Below, in pieces: positions 1 to 10,100 of a DNA stretch of 64,000 bases. A model generated the notes under the pieces. That model was not told where the DNA came from, did not search any database, and was given only the letters and a program-made list of their open reading frames with translations. Origin of the DNA: Cristatella mucedo (Eukaryota; Bryozoa; Phylactolaemata; Cristatellidae); assembly GCA_009760855.2 (NCBI GenBank), contig WPIO01000013.1:2171001-2235000 (forward strand), in the 5' to 3' direction. The stretch's first letter is position 1; every line of letters begins with the position of its first letter. The position numbers and the translations under genes are program-made.

Positions 1-667
1 GCATACCGAGTGCAGCTCCACTTTCAGCCCAGACTTACAAGGAAAGCCATTTAGTAGTAGCATCTTTACAAAGTGACCATGAGCTGTAACATCCACACAA
101 TGTGAGGCTGAGATCCAGGTAGTAGTAGATGCTTGGAACATGGACAAGCAACAGAAACATAAATCAAGAATTTTAATAGGATGTAGGAATGATGAATGTC
201 ACTGAAATGCATTACACAGGTCAGAGTTGTCCTTTGCAAAGAAAGCAGAACAAGGCAATAAGTGCACATCAATTAGTTGTGGATCTTATGAGCTAAAAGT
301 CAATTGTATCAAAATCGTTTTCAAAATCAAGAATGATAGCATAAGATCGGTCCGTGGAGTAATCTTTCAGAAAAGCCATATGGTACAAGGTCCCATTCAG
401 TACACATTTTTTAAACATGGTTTATTCATGCTGCAGGCACTTTCTCATAAAATAGTGCACACATTTGCAAGCTAATTGAAATAGGCTCCTCCGAGAAAAC
501 AAGGATCGACTTAAAACTTCTGTGATCATACTGCCGATTGAGTGCCAAAATTACAGAATGCACAAAGGCATAGTGCTAACTGAGCAAGCCACATCCACTG
601 AGGAAGTGCAATGACCATCATGGTGCAACTAGGAAAAAACTTATGGAGATTGGAGCCAGCAAAATAC
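1..667 (-). other. ERMP1 intron 3 sequence, no exon recognised
   Basis: The next expected ERMP1 coding block (after ...LVFQTG) is not seen here, so this stretch is read as intron running off the left edge. No repeat was recognised. Confidence 0.5.
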
Positions 668-773
668 CTGTCTGAAAGACGAGCTCACGACCACCAGAAC
701 CAGCTGCCTCAAGGTTCACGAAAGTTCGGATGCCTTTCACCCACTTGTGCTTTGTTATGAAACCGTGGCTACC
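668..773 (-). CDS. ERMP1: ERMP1 exon 3
   Basis: Residues 250-284, starting [11 protein letters not shown] and ending RELVFQT. Acceptor TTCTAG|GGTAGC, donor GACAG|GTATTT in phase 1. The HGFIT...NLEAAG...ELVFQTG spacing matches the M28 domain of ERMP1. It is not preceded by an in-frame ATG, so it can be missed by simple ORF scans. Confidence 0.9.
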
Positions 774-3700
774 CTAGAAGGAAACAACGATCGAACATTG
801 AGTGGACACGATCAGGCATGGATTGGTTATTTGCATGAACAACTAAAAATATCGTGGCTAACTAGTAAATAAGAGAATCTCCTTCAATTACCTCCTTACA
901 GGTGCATGGTAGCTAAATATTATTTGGAGGTATCCTGAGAAATTTGATCAGCAATTCAGGCCCGGCATTATGCAAGAGCATAACAGATAGCTGTCGTATA
1001 CGACCAGTAGGCAATAAATAACGATCTCGGATAGCAGGGTGTACAACCATACAAAGTCGGCTGGCTGGTTGGCTTGTAGCAAAGAAGTCGAAAGTCAGTG
1101 GATGTACAAAACAACTTACCACTCTGCAACCACTCAAGATATGAGAATGTCTTGTTCACAAAAAATTCATTCAACATCACCACAGGTTAAAGTAGACTTA
1201 ATGCTAAAAGCTCCAGTCTGAAAGGGTCAAGTCTATGAGCAATACGATTCTGGGCGACTCTGCAAAGATAAAGAGCTCCATCAAATCTAATCCAGTAGGG
1301 ATTACAACTAAGAGATCTACTGGCTTTGCTTCATTAACTACAAGCATGCGCACATAAGGTAAGCATGCACAGAGCTACAGGTACCTATGCAATCTTGCTC
1401 ACTTATGTAGACATCATACAATTTATTAAAATTACATCACACAATTTAACCACAGTTTCTAATTAAAATACTAAAATACGACTAATCGTCCTACGCAAAC
1501 ACATTTCTGGCTATGCTCAACAGACTAACCGGAAACAGGTTATGAAGTTCATAGCATTACAAACCAAGCTTATAATAATACATTTATATAGCACCCTTTG
1601 AGAACCCAATCTCTCTCCAGGCACTTTACATATGCTGTAAAAGAAGCATGACTATATGGTTAGTGGCAACATGCACAGTTGCGATTTATCAAGCCGTTCT
1701 ACCTGCACATTCTACCTTGCAGTAAACTCAAAACTTGGGAGAATGCTCTCAACAAGCATCTCACCTACATTCTGCACGTGTACAGAGCCGTGGAGGTCCC
1801 TCTCAGTTTACTAAAAACTTCAAATGACACGCCATGTAAAGCACAGGCTTGAACATTGCTTTAAGAAGTTTGGATCTGACGACGATCTAGCAATTTTCAA
1901 AGAATTCTTCTGTTTCTACACCCAGAAGCTTAGATAAGCCATGGCTTCTTTTTTAATTCAAAAACTGCAGTCCTGCCAGTGAGACCCAAAATAAATGTAT
2001 AAGAGTGAATCATTTGCTTGCCATCTCACACACACGGGATCCGGTTCGGCCGATAAGTTTTTCACTTTCTTCGTTCAACAAATTGCACATATTCATGCTT
2101 CCATAAAGCCACCCTTGACTGAAGCAAATGTTGAATCCCAACCTGTGACCTTCCTTAATACAGGGTCGGCAAACTTTTTGAACTACTCGGCCATTTCATG
2201 AGGTCAAGAAGGCACACTAGGCCAGACTAAGACGAACAAAAAATTCAGTCCAACAGACGCACAGCAGGGGGAGGGGGGTAGGCATTTATCATGCCTCTCC
2301 GGCCAGGTCGTCTGTTTCATACAAGCGCCTGACATCACATCTAAAAATAAACACGGGCTACAGCATAAGCTGCAACCAGCAATAATGAAGGTGAACAAAA
2401 CTGGGCAAGGGGACTTTATGCCGGACTTAAGTACCAGCTAGGCCGAATCTGGCATAAAGGCCAAATTTTGCCAACCTCTGTTTCAAGATTTTCTGAGGTG
2501 TCTGTATGCGATGTGGCTACCATAATCAATTCAAGCAGAAAGAGCAGTCACCTGATCCGATACCATCCCCTCTCTGGTCTTCATTGGCACACAAACTTAG
2601 CCTAGCCATAACTCAGGCTGTTAATGCTTCCTGGATAGTGGGGGCTCCGAAGTTGAATCGATATCACTTGTATGCTAAGAATGATACTGGAGGTAGGTGC
2701 AGACTGTCTGCCCCTACTCGGCCTAATTTCGTCCTATTTCCATAAGCCTTTGTGACTCCTGTCCCTTATGGTATAAAGGTTATCGACTACGACGGTTTTC
2801 GAATGATGCCTACCAAGGGTCTGCTTCTTGGCCAACATGGACAGAAGTACAACTAGAAGAATCAGACAACCAATCATAAGCACCGTCAACGGCCTTCCTC
2901 TGCTTCATTGAAAGAATGTAACCCGGCATAGATTGATACATACTGCTAGAAGCTCTTTTTATCGGATGCATTTATTGTGGATTACCAGAATATTCTGCAT
3001 CGGTGGAGGGCGGCAGAATGTGCATGCTTTTACTCGACAAGTGGTCTGTCAAAGCACGGACAGTGTACACAAGCATTATGATGGCATGCTATCAATGCAT
3101 ATTCAAATAACCTAGCTTTAATCCGTCTGGACCACTAAGCTTCTATAATTCAACTGCCCGTGACGTTTCCCATACACTCACCAACCCAGCACAATGCCGG
3201 ATGCCTAGCACAGGCACAGCCAATAGAAACAAAAGCTCCATTAGTAAGGTAACTAGCAGGCATTAGGTTGACATGCATATGGACCATGCACGACATTATG
3301 CAAGGACTAGATCATAGCAAAGACGAGGCAGTTTTTGATCACCTGAAGGATTGTTTCTTCGGCACCATTGAAGAGGAATATGACACTGTGTCGGAATGGC
3401 AACTTGCTTCTGGACATAACCCTGAGTATTTCTAGCATCATGGCACAGCTGATCACGTCATCACTGGCCCCTGCATGAGGGAAACATTGTACCATTTACA
3501 ATATCCTAATAATAATAATAATAATAATAATGCACTTGATAAAGCGCCCTCAGAGAACTTAATCTCTTTCTAGGCGCTTTACATTCAGCCATAACCTTTG
3601 TGATACTACTGAGAACAAAGTGCAATGCAAACACAGACCTCGGATACTTAAGTCACAAACAGAAGTAGCCTTGAAGTGACATCAATAACATTTAAGACAT

Positions 3701-5765
3701 ACTGTTAAGGCAGCCTGTAAATAGCAGGTGCCAGAAAAAGGGAGCAGATGATGCTACTGCGAAGTATGAATGAATACACTGAGGTGATCATAGAAGCATG
3801 GAAGCATTGAACCAGGCCCGACTAATCATTGCAGCAGCCACGTGGCAAACTGCACCTGCTATTGACAGCACAATCAGAGGTGCAGGGACGTGCAAATGCA
3901 GTAGTAGTAATTTGATTTACATGGCGAATTTTACAAGCACGAGCAGATCTAAGCAGACCAAGTCTGCCGAAATAATGCAAGCAGCAAATACATAGCTGCT
4001 GGCCAAATGAAGGACTAACATGGCACAACAGTATAATAGCAGTCATGTAGGTCAGATAAACCAGAATAGTGTTGCACTCAGCTACACTACATCATCAGTG
4101 ACCTTCGTCCTACACACAAACTATATCCACATTCAAATTCCGTGCATTCAACAACAAAGCAGGCCATGCATGCACTCTAACAACACAGCAGAACAGTACT
4201 TGCACACTTAAAGCACAAAATTATACCATGCCTCCCATGTAATACAAGCCAGACCGCAAAGCCAGCCATCCTATAGCTGCACAGTAGAGCAGAAAAAAGC
4301 TTGCAAACTCAATTCCTCCGTTTCTACACCCAGAAGCTTAGATAAGCCATGGCTTCTTTTTTCAATGCATATTATCACAAGCGTAATCAAATGGCTTTAG
4401 TTTTGAACCACTATGAGCAGCATGTTTCATGGTATGCCCAACCTCCCATTACGGCAAGTGGGCTGGTCCAGCGGTTAAGGTGCTTGCCCAGACCAAGGTC
4501 TGGCTGAGGTCGAGGGCTCGAGCGACGAGGCATACATGAAGCACCTGAGTAGAGATAAGGTTCTCTTGGGGCGCTATACAAATGAATTATACTATATTTT
4601 TCGATTTATCACGAGCGAACTATGCACCTTCTGGCCACTGGTGCCGAAAGACACTTAGCCCTAGGTCTAGCTCTTCACGACCCAGGTTGTGGATTCAAGT
4701 CTTGCAGCAGGCCAATATTTCATGCCCACTGAAAGCGAGAGCGCTAGCCGCTAAGGCTCTTCTAACGCTATTTAAAACAGGCAGTCGAATTGCTAACCTT
4801 TTAAATCTGCAATTATCCTCAAACATGTAACTGCTTGTTGGAATGGGACAGCCGTAAGAGAAGTGGAGACCCATGTTCAATTCCCATGTTCAACGAGACG
4901 CCTCTTTCCTTAGACGAAGAATTTAAAATTTCATCTTATTATCACTAAGAAAAGCAAGGTGAGAGCTATTCTGGCTCCTTTCGTGTTATAATTGAGGCAG
5001 CTGCAATGGGAAAACGCAAGCTAGCTGAAATTGACAGCCGAAACAGAGAAAACCAGGTGGGAACCAGCGTGAAACAGCAAAAATGCCAAGTTATTGAGAT
5101 TGGTATCCGATACGCACAAATGTGCACTGCATGCTGCGGTACGAACCGGGACTGCTAATAGAAGTGTCGTAGTGGCAATTGACTAGCACACTGTATCTGG
5201 CACCCGATACTGGGCTGATGCGAGCGATCACGTTCGTTATATTATTGTAGCAGTTGACGAAGCGTCCGAGAAAATCTAGGTAGAAGCACCCGGAGGGTCT
5301 CTGCTCGTCGATGTCTATTACGTGAACACTTTCGGCTTGGCGACTAATCGCCTCGAGTTCATGAATAATGTATAACGGAGCGAGAACCTCATTCGGTCTC
5401 CCACCGACGTGCTTATGACCGTAGGAGCACAAGCTCTCCAAGTGCCGCCTAGAATTTTCCTCCAGGAAGTCGCGCGCTGGGTCAGCGTTGTCCAAAGTTT
5501 TCGGGTTTGGAAACTGGTGAGTATCATAGTGAAGGTACCAGTACGTAATAAAAAAGCTTAGAGTAGCAGCAACCCAGAAGAGCTCTCCTATTCCAGTCTC
5601 CGAATTTTTCGAACCCTTCTGCGGTTTGCTCGAGCTGCCGCGAGGAGGCGAGGGCTGGAATTCGGTAGCCTCGGCGTGCACCCGCTGCCGCACGGACGCC
5701 GCCATCGCCGCAAGTGGCAGTAGATCCGTTTCTGTGGCTGCAGCGGGCTTACCATTCTCAACCAT
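668..5765 (-). CDS. ERMP1: ERMP1, endoplasmic reticulum metallopeptidase 1 (5' part, exons 1-3)
   Basis: Peptidase family M28 zinc metallopeptidase of the ER membrane (the mammalian protein is also called Felix-ina). Exons 5147-5765, 3343-3470 and 668-773 on the minus strand join in phase (1, then 0, then 1) with GT donors and AG acceptors. A cytosolic leader is followed by a membrane segment at about residues 62-80. Zn/catalytic motifs seen are H198 and D200 in [13 protein letters not shown]210-D211 in GASDD, and E244-E245 in FLFNGAEE. Exon 3 carries the conserved HGFIT and FVNLEAAG blocks. The start is the ATG at 5765; no AUG lies further upstream in frame. Human ERMP1 is about 900 residues, so roughly 285 are present here and the rest, including the multi-pass C-terminal half, lies to the left of the window. 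The gene is head-to-head with PTCD1. Confidence 0.93.
1567..1672 (-). mobile_element. LINE-A 3' tail fragment in ERMP1 intron 2
   Basis: Reverse complement of the LINE-A end: ATAATAATAC, then the hairpin ATAGCACCCTTTGAGAACC...CTCTCTCCAGGCACTTTACA. It is diverged and lacks RT sequence. Confidence 0.7.
1912..1954. repeat. 43-bp exact repeat, copy 1
   Basis: A 43-base stretch (begins GTTTCTACACCCAGAAGC, ends GGCTTCTTTTTT) recurs without a mismatch at 4320-4362, in the next ERMP1 intron. It matches none of the LINE or SINE families described here. Confidence 0.9.
2161..2480. mobile_element. Candidate hAT-type MITE in ERMP1 intron 2
   Basis: Begins CAGGGTCGGCAAACTTTTTG and ends in the imperfect inverse GCCAAATTTTGCCAACCTCTG, the CAGNGGTYGGCAAA type of end typical of hAT elements. 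It is 320 bp long with no coding capacity. The expected 8-bp target duplication was not found, which lowers confidence. Confidence 0.45.
2481..3342 (-). other. ERMP1 intron 2, unannotated part
   Basis: No repeat family or exon recognised between the hAT-like element and exon 2. Confidence 0.5.
3343..3470 (-). CDS. ERMP1: ERMP1 exon 2
   Basis: Residues 207-249, from GASDD through NGAEETILQ, containing the bridging Asp, the catalytic Glu and a Zn-ligand Glu. Acceptor CATGCAG|GGGCC, donor CTTCAG|GTGATC. Confidence 0.92.
3509..3640 (-). mobile_element. LINE-A 3' tail fragment in ERMP1 intron 1
   Basis: Starts with (AAT)n then GCACTTGATAAAGCGCCCTCAGAGAAC...CTTTCTAGGCGCTTTACA, a near-perfect LINE-A terminal hairpin in reverse orientation. 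Confidence 0.85.
4320..4362. repeat. 43-bp exact repeat, copy 2
   Basis: Identical to 1912-1954, in the same orientation, about 2.4 kb apart in the neighbouring ERMP1 intron. Confidence 0.9.
4449..4600 (+). mobile_element. SINE-A copy (tRNA-derived)
   Basis: Box A-like TGGTCCAGCGG and a degraded box B (GGGCTCGAGC) precede the shared tail GAAGCACCTGAGTAGAGATAAG...TCTTGGGGCGCTATACAAATG. It lies in ERMP1 intron 1, antisense to the gene. Confidence 0.8.
4640..4802 (+). mobile_element. SINE-B copy (tRNA-derived)
   Basis: Box B-like GTTGTGGATTCAAGTCTTGC is followed by CCCACTGAAAGCG...GCCGCTAAGGCTCTTCTAACGCTATTTAAAACAGGC, the body shared with the other SINE-B copies. It is diverged. Confidence 0.7.
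5147..5765 (-). CDS. ERMP1: ERMP1 exon 1
   Basis: Encodes residues 1-206 plus the first base of Gly207: low-complexity N-terminus, membrane segment, and the first half of the M28 zinc site. Donor CCCG|GTTCGT, phase 1. Confidence 0.92.
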
Positions 5766-6250
5766 CAAGCCCTATCAAATTACATAATAATTAAAATAAA
5801 TCTCTAAAATTAGAACAGCTGATTAAATGGCCGATACCCTAGGCAGCTAATGAACCACAGTAAACACTCACAGCGTGTCAACGCTTTGCAAGACTAAGCA
5901 TTAGTGCATGGCCGGCGTGTGACCGTCCGAGTCCCGTGTCAGGTTTGAGTGTGTGGCCATTGTCATTCGTACACGGAAGCACGGCAAGTATGTGATGACC
6001 AATTGTCGGTCGTAATTTATGTTCCCACCATGAGCTTTGCCCTCTACTGTCGGCCGCGTCTCTTTGAACTAGGTTTTGCTGCGCAAGCACGATGCCAAGC
6101 TGCTGCCAGTATACCGACACTAGTATCTGTCGTCTAGGACCGAGCCCCGTGCGATGCTAAGCAGTGCGTAAAGGGCCGCACGCAGCTGCGAAAATTCAAA
6201 AATATATTGGCTGTCTAAGTGAGGTCAATCTTCCTCTATGCCCAATCCAC

Positions 6251-6405
6251 ACCAAGTTGGTTTGGTCCAGCGGTTAAGGTGCTCGCCCCCCCCCCCGACC
6301 ATGGTCTGGCTGAGGTCGCGGGCTCGAGCCCGGAGGCATATGTAAAGCGCCTGAATAAAGATTAAGTTCTCTTGGGGCGCTATACAAGTGAATTATATAT
6401 AAGCT
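6251..6405 (+). mobile_element. SINE-A copy in the ERMP1/PTCD1 promoter interval
   Basis: Head GTTTGGTCCAGCGGTTAAGG (box A), an expanded C10 run, GGTCGCGGGCTCGAGCC (box B), then AAGCGCCTGAATAAAGATTAAG...TCTTGGGGCGCTATACAAGTG. It could place Pol III boxes inside the shared promoter. Confidence 0.88.
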
Positions 6406-6843
6406 ACTCGGCGTATTGCTTTACCCATGAGTTTCCAGTGTTGTTTCCACAGAGCTGTTTCCTGACAGAGTGGAACTTTGTCCGAGAGGCCTTGCCAGCT
6501 ACACGCCTGTTCCAAGACCACCACTTAAAATGGCAGCACGGCTAATGCGAGATTCACTTGGGCTGCCCTCATTTGCTATCGAATTGACGCGGCTTTTTTT
6601 TACGTGGAAGGTCTCGGCAACTGTCTATTGCACTTGTTAAACTGACTGAAATGACAACCGAAGTTACATGGTGCTAGGAAGGATTTGCCACAGTCGGCTT
6701 CGGGATATTAGTTAGTTAGTGTGTCATTTCCTTGATCTAGCATACGGATCGACCTTCGTGTGCAGGTACCAGCTTACACTGTGCCTGCCGCTTGCAGATG
6801 TTACCACCACCAATTATTTGGTAATGCTTACTGCACAGCATCT

Positions 6844-6915
6844 GTAAAGTGCCTAGGAAGAGATTCAATTCTTTGAGGGTGCTATACAATGTATTGTTAT
6901 TATTATTATCATTAC
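6844..6915 (+). mobile_element. LINE-A/SINE 3' tail just upstream of the PTCD1 start
   Basis: GTAAAGTGCCTAGGAAGAGATTC...TTTGAGGGTGCTATACAATG followed by (TTA)n: the shared hairpin tail, ending about 25 bases before the PTCD1 ATG. It is probably part of the 5' UTR. Confidence 0.85.
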
Positions 6916-6938
6916 CATCAGCTGACCAAAGCCCTAGC

Positions 6939-7174
6939 ATGGCTCTATGGAAGCTGATTCGACCGCTGGCAGCTGCTGCTGTGCAAGGCCCGGCAATCCG
7001 CTGCCAAGGCTGCCAAATCCCGTCGATGGATGCAAGGCTGCTAAGAACAGCTGTGAAAAAGCAGAACCCATCTGTTACGACTGACAGAGTCGACAGTGCA
7101 GACGCCGACGAGTTTGGCAACTTGAGCTCCGGCAGCCCTGCCCCGCTGAGCGCGCTGCGGGTGCTTGATGGAGG
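6939..7174 (+). CDS. PTCD1: PTCD1 exon 1
   Basis: Residues 1-78 plus two bases; mitochondrial leader and Ser/Ala-rich linker. Donor GGAGG|GTGAGC, phase 2. Confidence 0.85.
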
Positions 7175-10100
7175 GTGAGCTGACCGGCGTGACGCAATCG
7201 CCTGCTTGCGCATGCCTCGTGGTCGGCACGGTGGCTTCGTGCTGAGGCTTCGCTCGGCTCACTCTTGGCATCAGCATATCGTCGAGCATTCATTCAAGAT
7301 GCTGCAGCCACATCGGGAGTGGCCCGCCTCATGTCGCTTGTGGTTTCGCACGGTCCAGTGTGTCCCAGCCTGCTTGTTTTCTGCTGCAGCCAAGCTGGTA
7401 CTGCTGCTTCTGTCTCTGACGACAATATGGTGGCCGGTTACCGTAGACTGTCGGCCACAGACAGACGGCATGCCCCGATCTGGTATGGCAGGCAGATCGA
7501 GAAGCTGGGAAGAGACGGGAAGGTGAGAGTACGCTGTTCGAGCAGCTGGTGCAGCCGACTACTTCACTCCTAGCGCCAGCTGGCCGGTCTGTGCTGTCAT
7601 TCGGCCAAGTGCCCGTCTTTGCTTGCTTTGCAGGTTGCCGAAGCGATTCGCCTTTTCGAAGTCGACATGCTGGAGAAAGACCGCGTCATGCCGACTCCGT
7701 ACGTCTTCACAGCGCTGATTGGTGTCCTCGGGCGAGCCGGGTACTCGAAAAAGGCGTTTCAGCTGTTTAACAAAGTGAGGTCTCAGCAATGTGGTGGCCC
7801 GATGCCCCGGCAGGTTTCCACGAGCGCCCTCGTCTGCGCCGGCCGGGTTCCCGTTTTCCGGAGTCAATTGCTGTAGATCATTAGCGCAGCGACTGGGTCG
7901 CCGCCGAGCGTGTCGTCGCTGGCTCGGTCGCCTGTCGTTCGCCTGAATTCGTTCGTTCGTTTATCCGTGGTGCGAACCATTTTCCCCTGCTTTTCGTCCA
8001 GCTATGCCGACATGCCTTCGTCGTCCTCCAGCTCCTAGCTAGCCCACTCGGTAGGTACTGCATCGATCAGAGCGCCCAGATGGCATCGCTTTCTTTACAG
8101 CTATGTCCGGTGCCTAGAAGGCTTGTAGGCCTGCTTGTTTTGCTCGATCTTTCGGCACCTTTTGATACTATCGATCACAAAGTTCTTCTAGAGCGCCTCT
8201 CATCTCGCCTGGGCATCACTGGCACTGCTCTGCAGTGGTTCAGGTCCTATCTCAGTGTGAGACTCCAGAGTATTGACGTGAATGGACAAAGATCATCTGA
8301 GGTACCTCTGAAATATGGAGTACCTCAGGGCTCCGTGCTAGGTCCGGTTCTTTTCACGGTTTATACTCTGCCTCTTGCTGATGTGATTGCCAAGCACAAT
8401 CTAGGCTTTCACTTCTATGCAGATGACACTCAGTTGTACCTTTGCTTTGATCCCTCCCAGCCTTCAAGCACCTCGAATTCTCTCAACTCATTTGCTGCAT
8501 GCATTGATGACATCTGCACATGGATGGCAGCCAATTTTCTAAAACTAAACGATGATAATAACTAACTTACTAGTTATGGGCAAACCCAGTGTGATTCACA
8601 AATTGGAAAGGCTGAGTCTCAAAATTGGCTCTGCCAGCATATCTCCTGTCGAATCAGCTCGAAATCTAGGTGTCATGTTCCAAAGTGACCTCTCGTTAGA
8701 CGACCATATCAGCTCCACAGTCAAATCTGCATATTCTCAGCTTCATAACATTGCTAAAATTCTAGCTTGTTTAGATAAGGATACCACGTATAAGTTGGTC
8801 CATGCATTTGGGACATCCCGTCTCGACTTCTGCAACTCACTGCTTAGTGGCCTACCAGCATGTGCGATCAGGCGATTGCAGCTGGTGCAAAACTCTGCAG
8901 CTAGGCTTGTCTGTCGTGAGCGTCGCAGTTGCCACATCACACCACTTCTTGCCGCCTGCACTGGCTACCAGTCAAGCAACGGATCGACGTCAAGGTTTTG
9001 TCGCTCACTTTTAGGTCCCTTCATTCTTTGGCTCCAGCCTATCTCTCAGATCTACTCCCCCACCAGGCCAAGCATCGTACCACTGCTTTTCGGAATCCAA
9101 CAGTTTACCAATACCCCATCCAAACCTTAAATCCTTTGGAGACCGTGCGTTTAGTTCGTATGCTCCCAAAGCCTGGAACTCACTCGCGACTTGCATCAGA
9201 ACATCTCCTGACTTGACAACATTTAAAAAGAACTTGAAAACACACCTATTCAGGACAGCATTTAGTGGGTCCCTGTGATTCGTCCTTGATGTGCTTATGC
9301 GTGCTGACACTGTGCTTGGTGCCACTAGCCACATTTGCATGCTGACCCTGTGCATGTCACCCCTAACCATGTTATTCATGTTGTTTATCAAGCATGATCA
9401 CTCACCATTCAATCGTGTTTCCCTTTGCAGGAAATGTAAAACGCCTAGAGAGAATGGGGTCTCTGAGGGTGCTTTATCAAGTGCATTATTACTATTATTA
9501 TTATTATTATTATTATTATAGAAAGTGATCAGCTCTCTGAGGGTCCTATCCAAATGTTTTATTATTGTTATTATCATTATCGTCATCGCCATCATCATCA
9601 CAGTCCTTGTATAGTTTGTGGGGTGCCCCCACCCCAGGCTGTCGTTGGGGGTGTCACCACCCCCATACAATCTCCCCCAGTGCTTCAGCCATTGTGAAGA
9701 CTCTCGGCCCTGCTGTCATGCTTAGCTCTGCTCTTATTCGGAGGTCAGTGCTAGAGGCGGGGCTTGCCTCCTCAATCTGGTTTGGCATTCAGATTTTCTT
9801 CACTCTAGTTATGCTGGCAATGAAAAGTTCACCGACGACAGTGCGGTCGGCCGTTCTCGATGAGCAGCTTGTGCCCCTTGTCAAGGTTAATAGATGTCTC
9901 TTCTTTCTTTGTGCCTCGTGGCGTCGTGCTAGCCTAGTCACTGCAGCAGAAGTCTGCGGAACAGTTCAGACGTCGGAAGTCTTAGTGCATTGCTGCCAAA
10001 ACTGGCTGCACATGCTTGGAAGAGATCTGATTGAGGCCGGTAGATTTGTACTGGTGATGTTTTGTGAGCTGGGATTTGAAAAGCCGAGGCGCCTACTGCC

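Larger units (their letters stand above)
5766..6938. promoter_or_regulatory. Bidirectional promoter interval between ERMP1 and PTCD1
   Basis: The start codons of the two divergent genes are 1.17 kb apart, so this interval must hold both promoters. It also holds SINE-A (6251-6405) and a retroposon tail (6844-6911). No clear TATA box or Inr was assigned. Confidence 0.5.

Noticed and set aside
6849-6938. N-terminal extension of PTCD1 starting in a retroposon tail
   Set aside because: The added residues are the translation of the LINE-A/SINE hairpin and (TTA)n; the ATG at 6939 opens a normal mitochondrial leader. Kept only as a finding.
7275-7389. Longer PTCD1 exon 2 starting after GGCATCAG
   Set aside because: Open in frame, but out of phase with the exon 1 donor; the CTGCAG|CCAAGC acceptor at 7390 fits both phase and polypyrimidine context.
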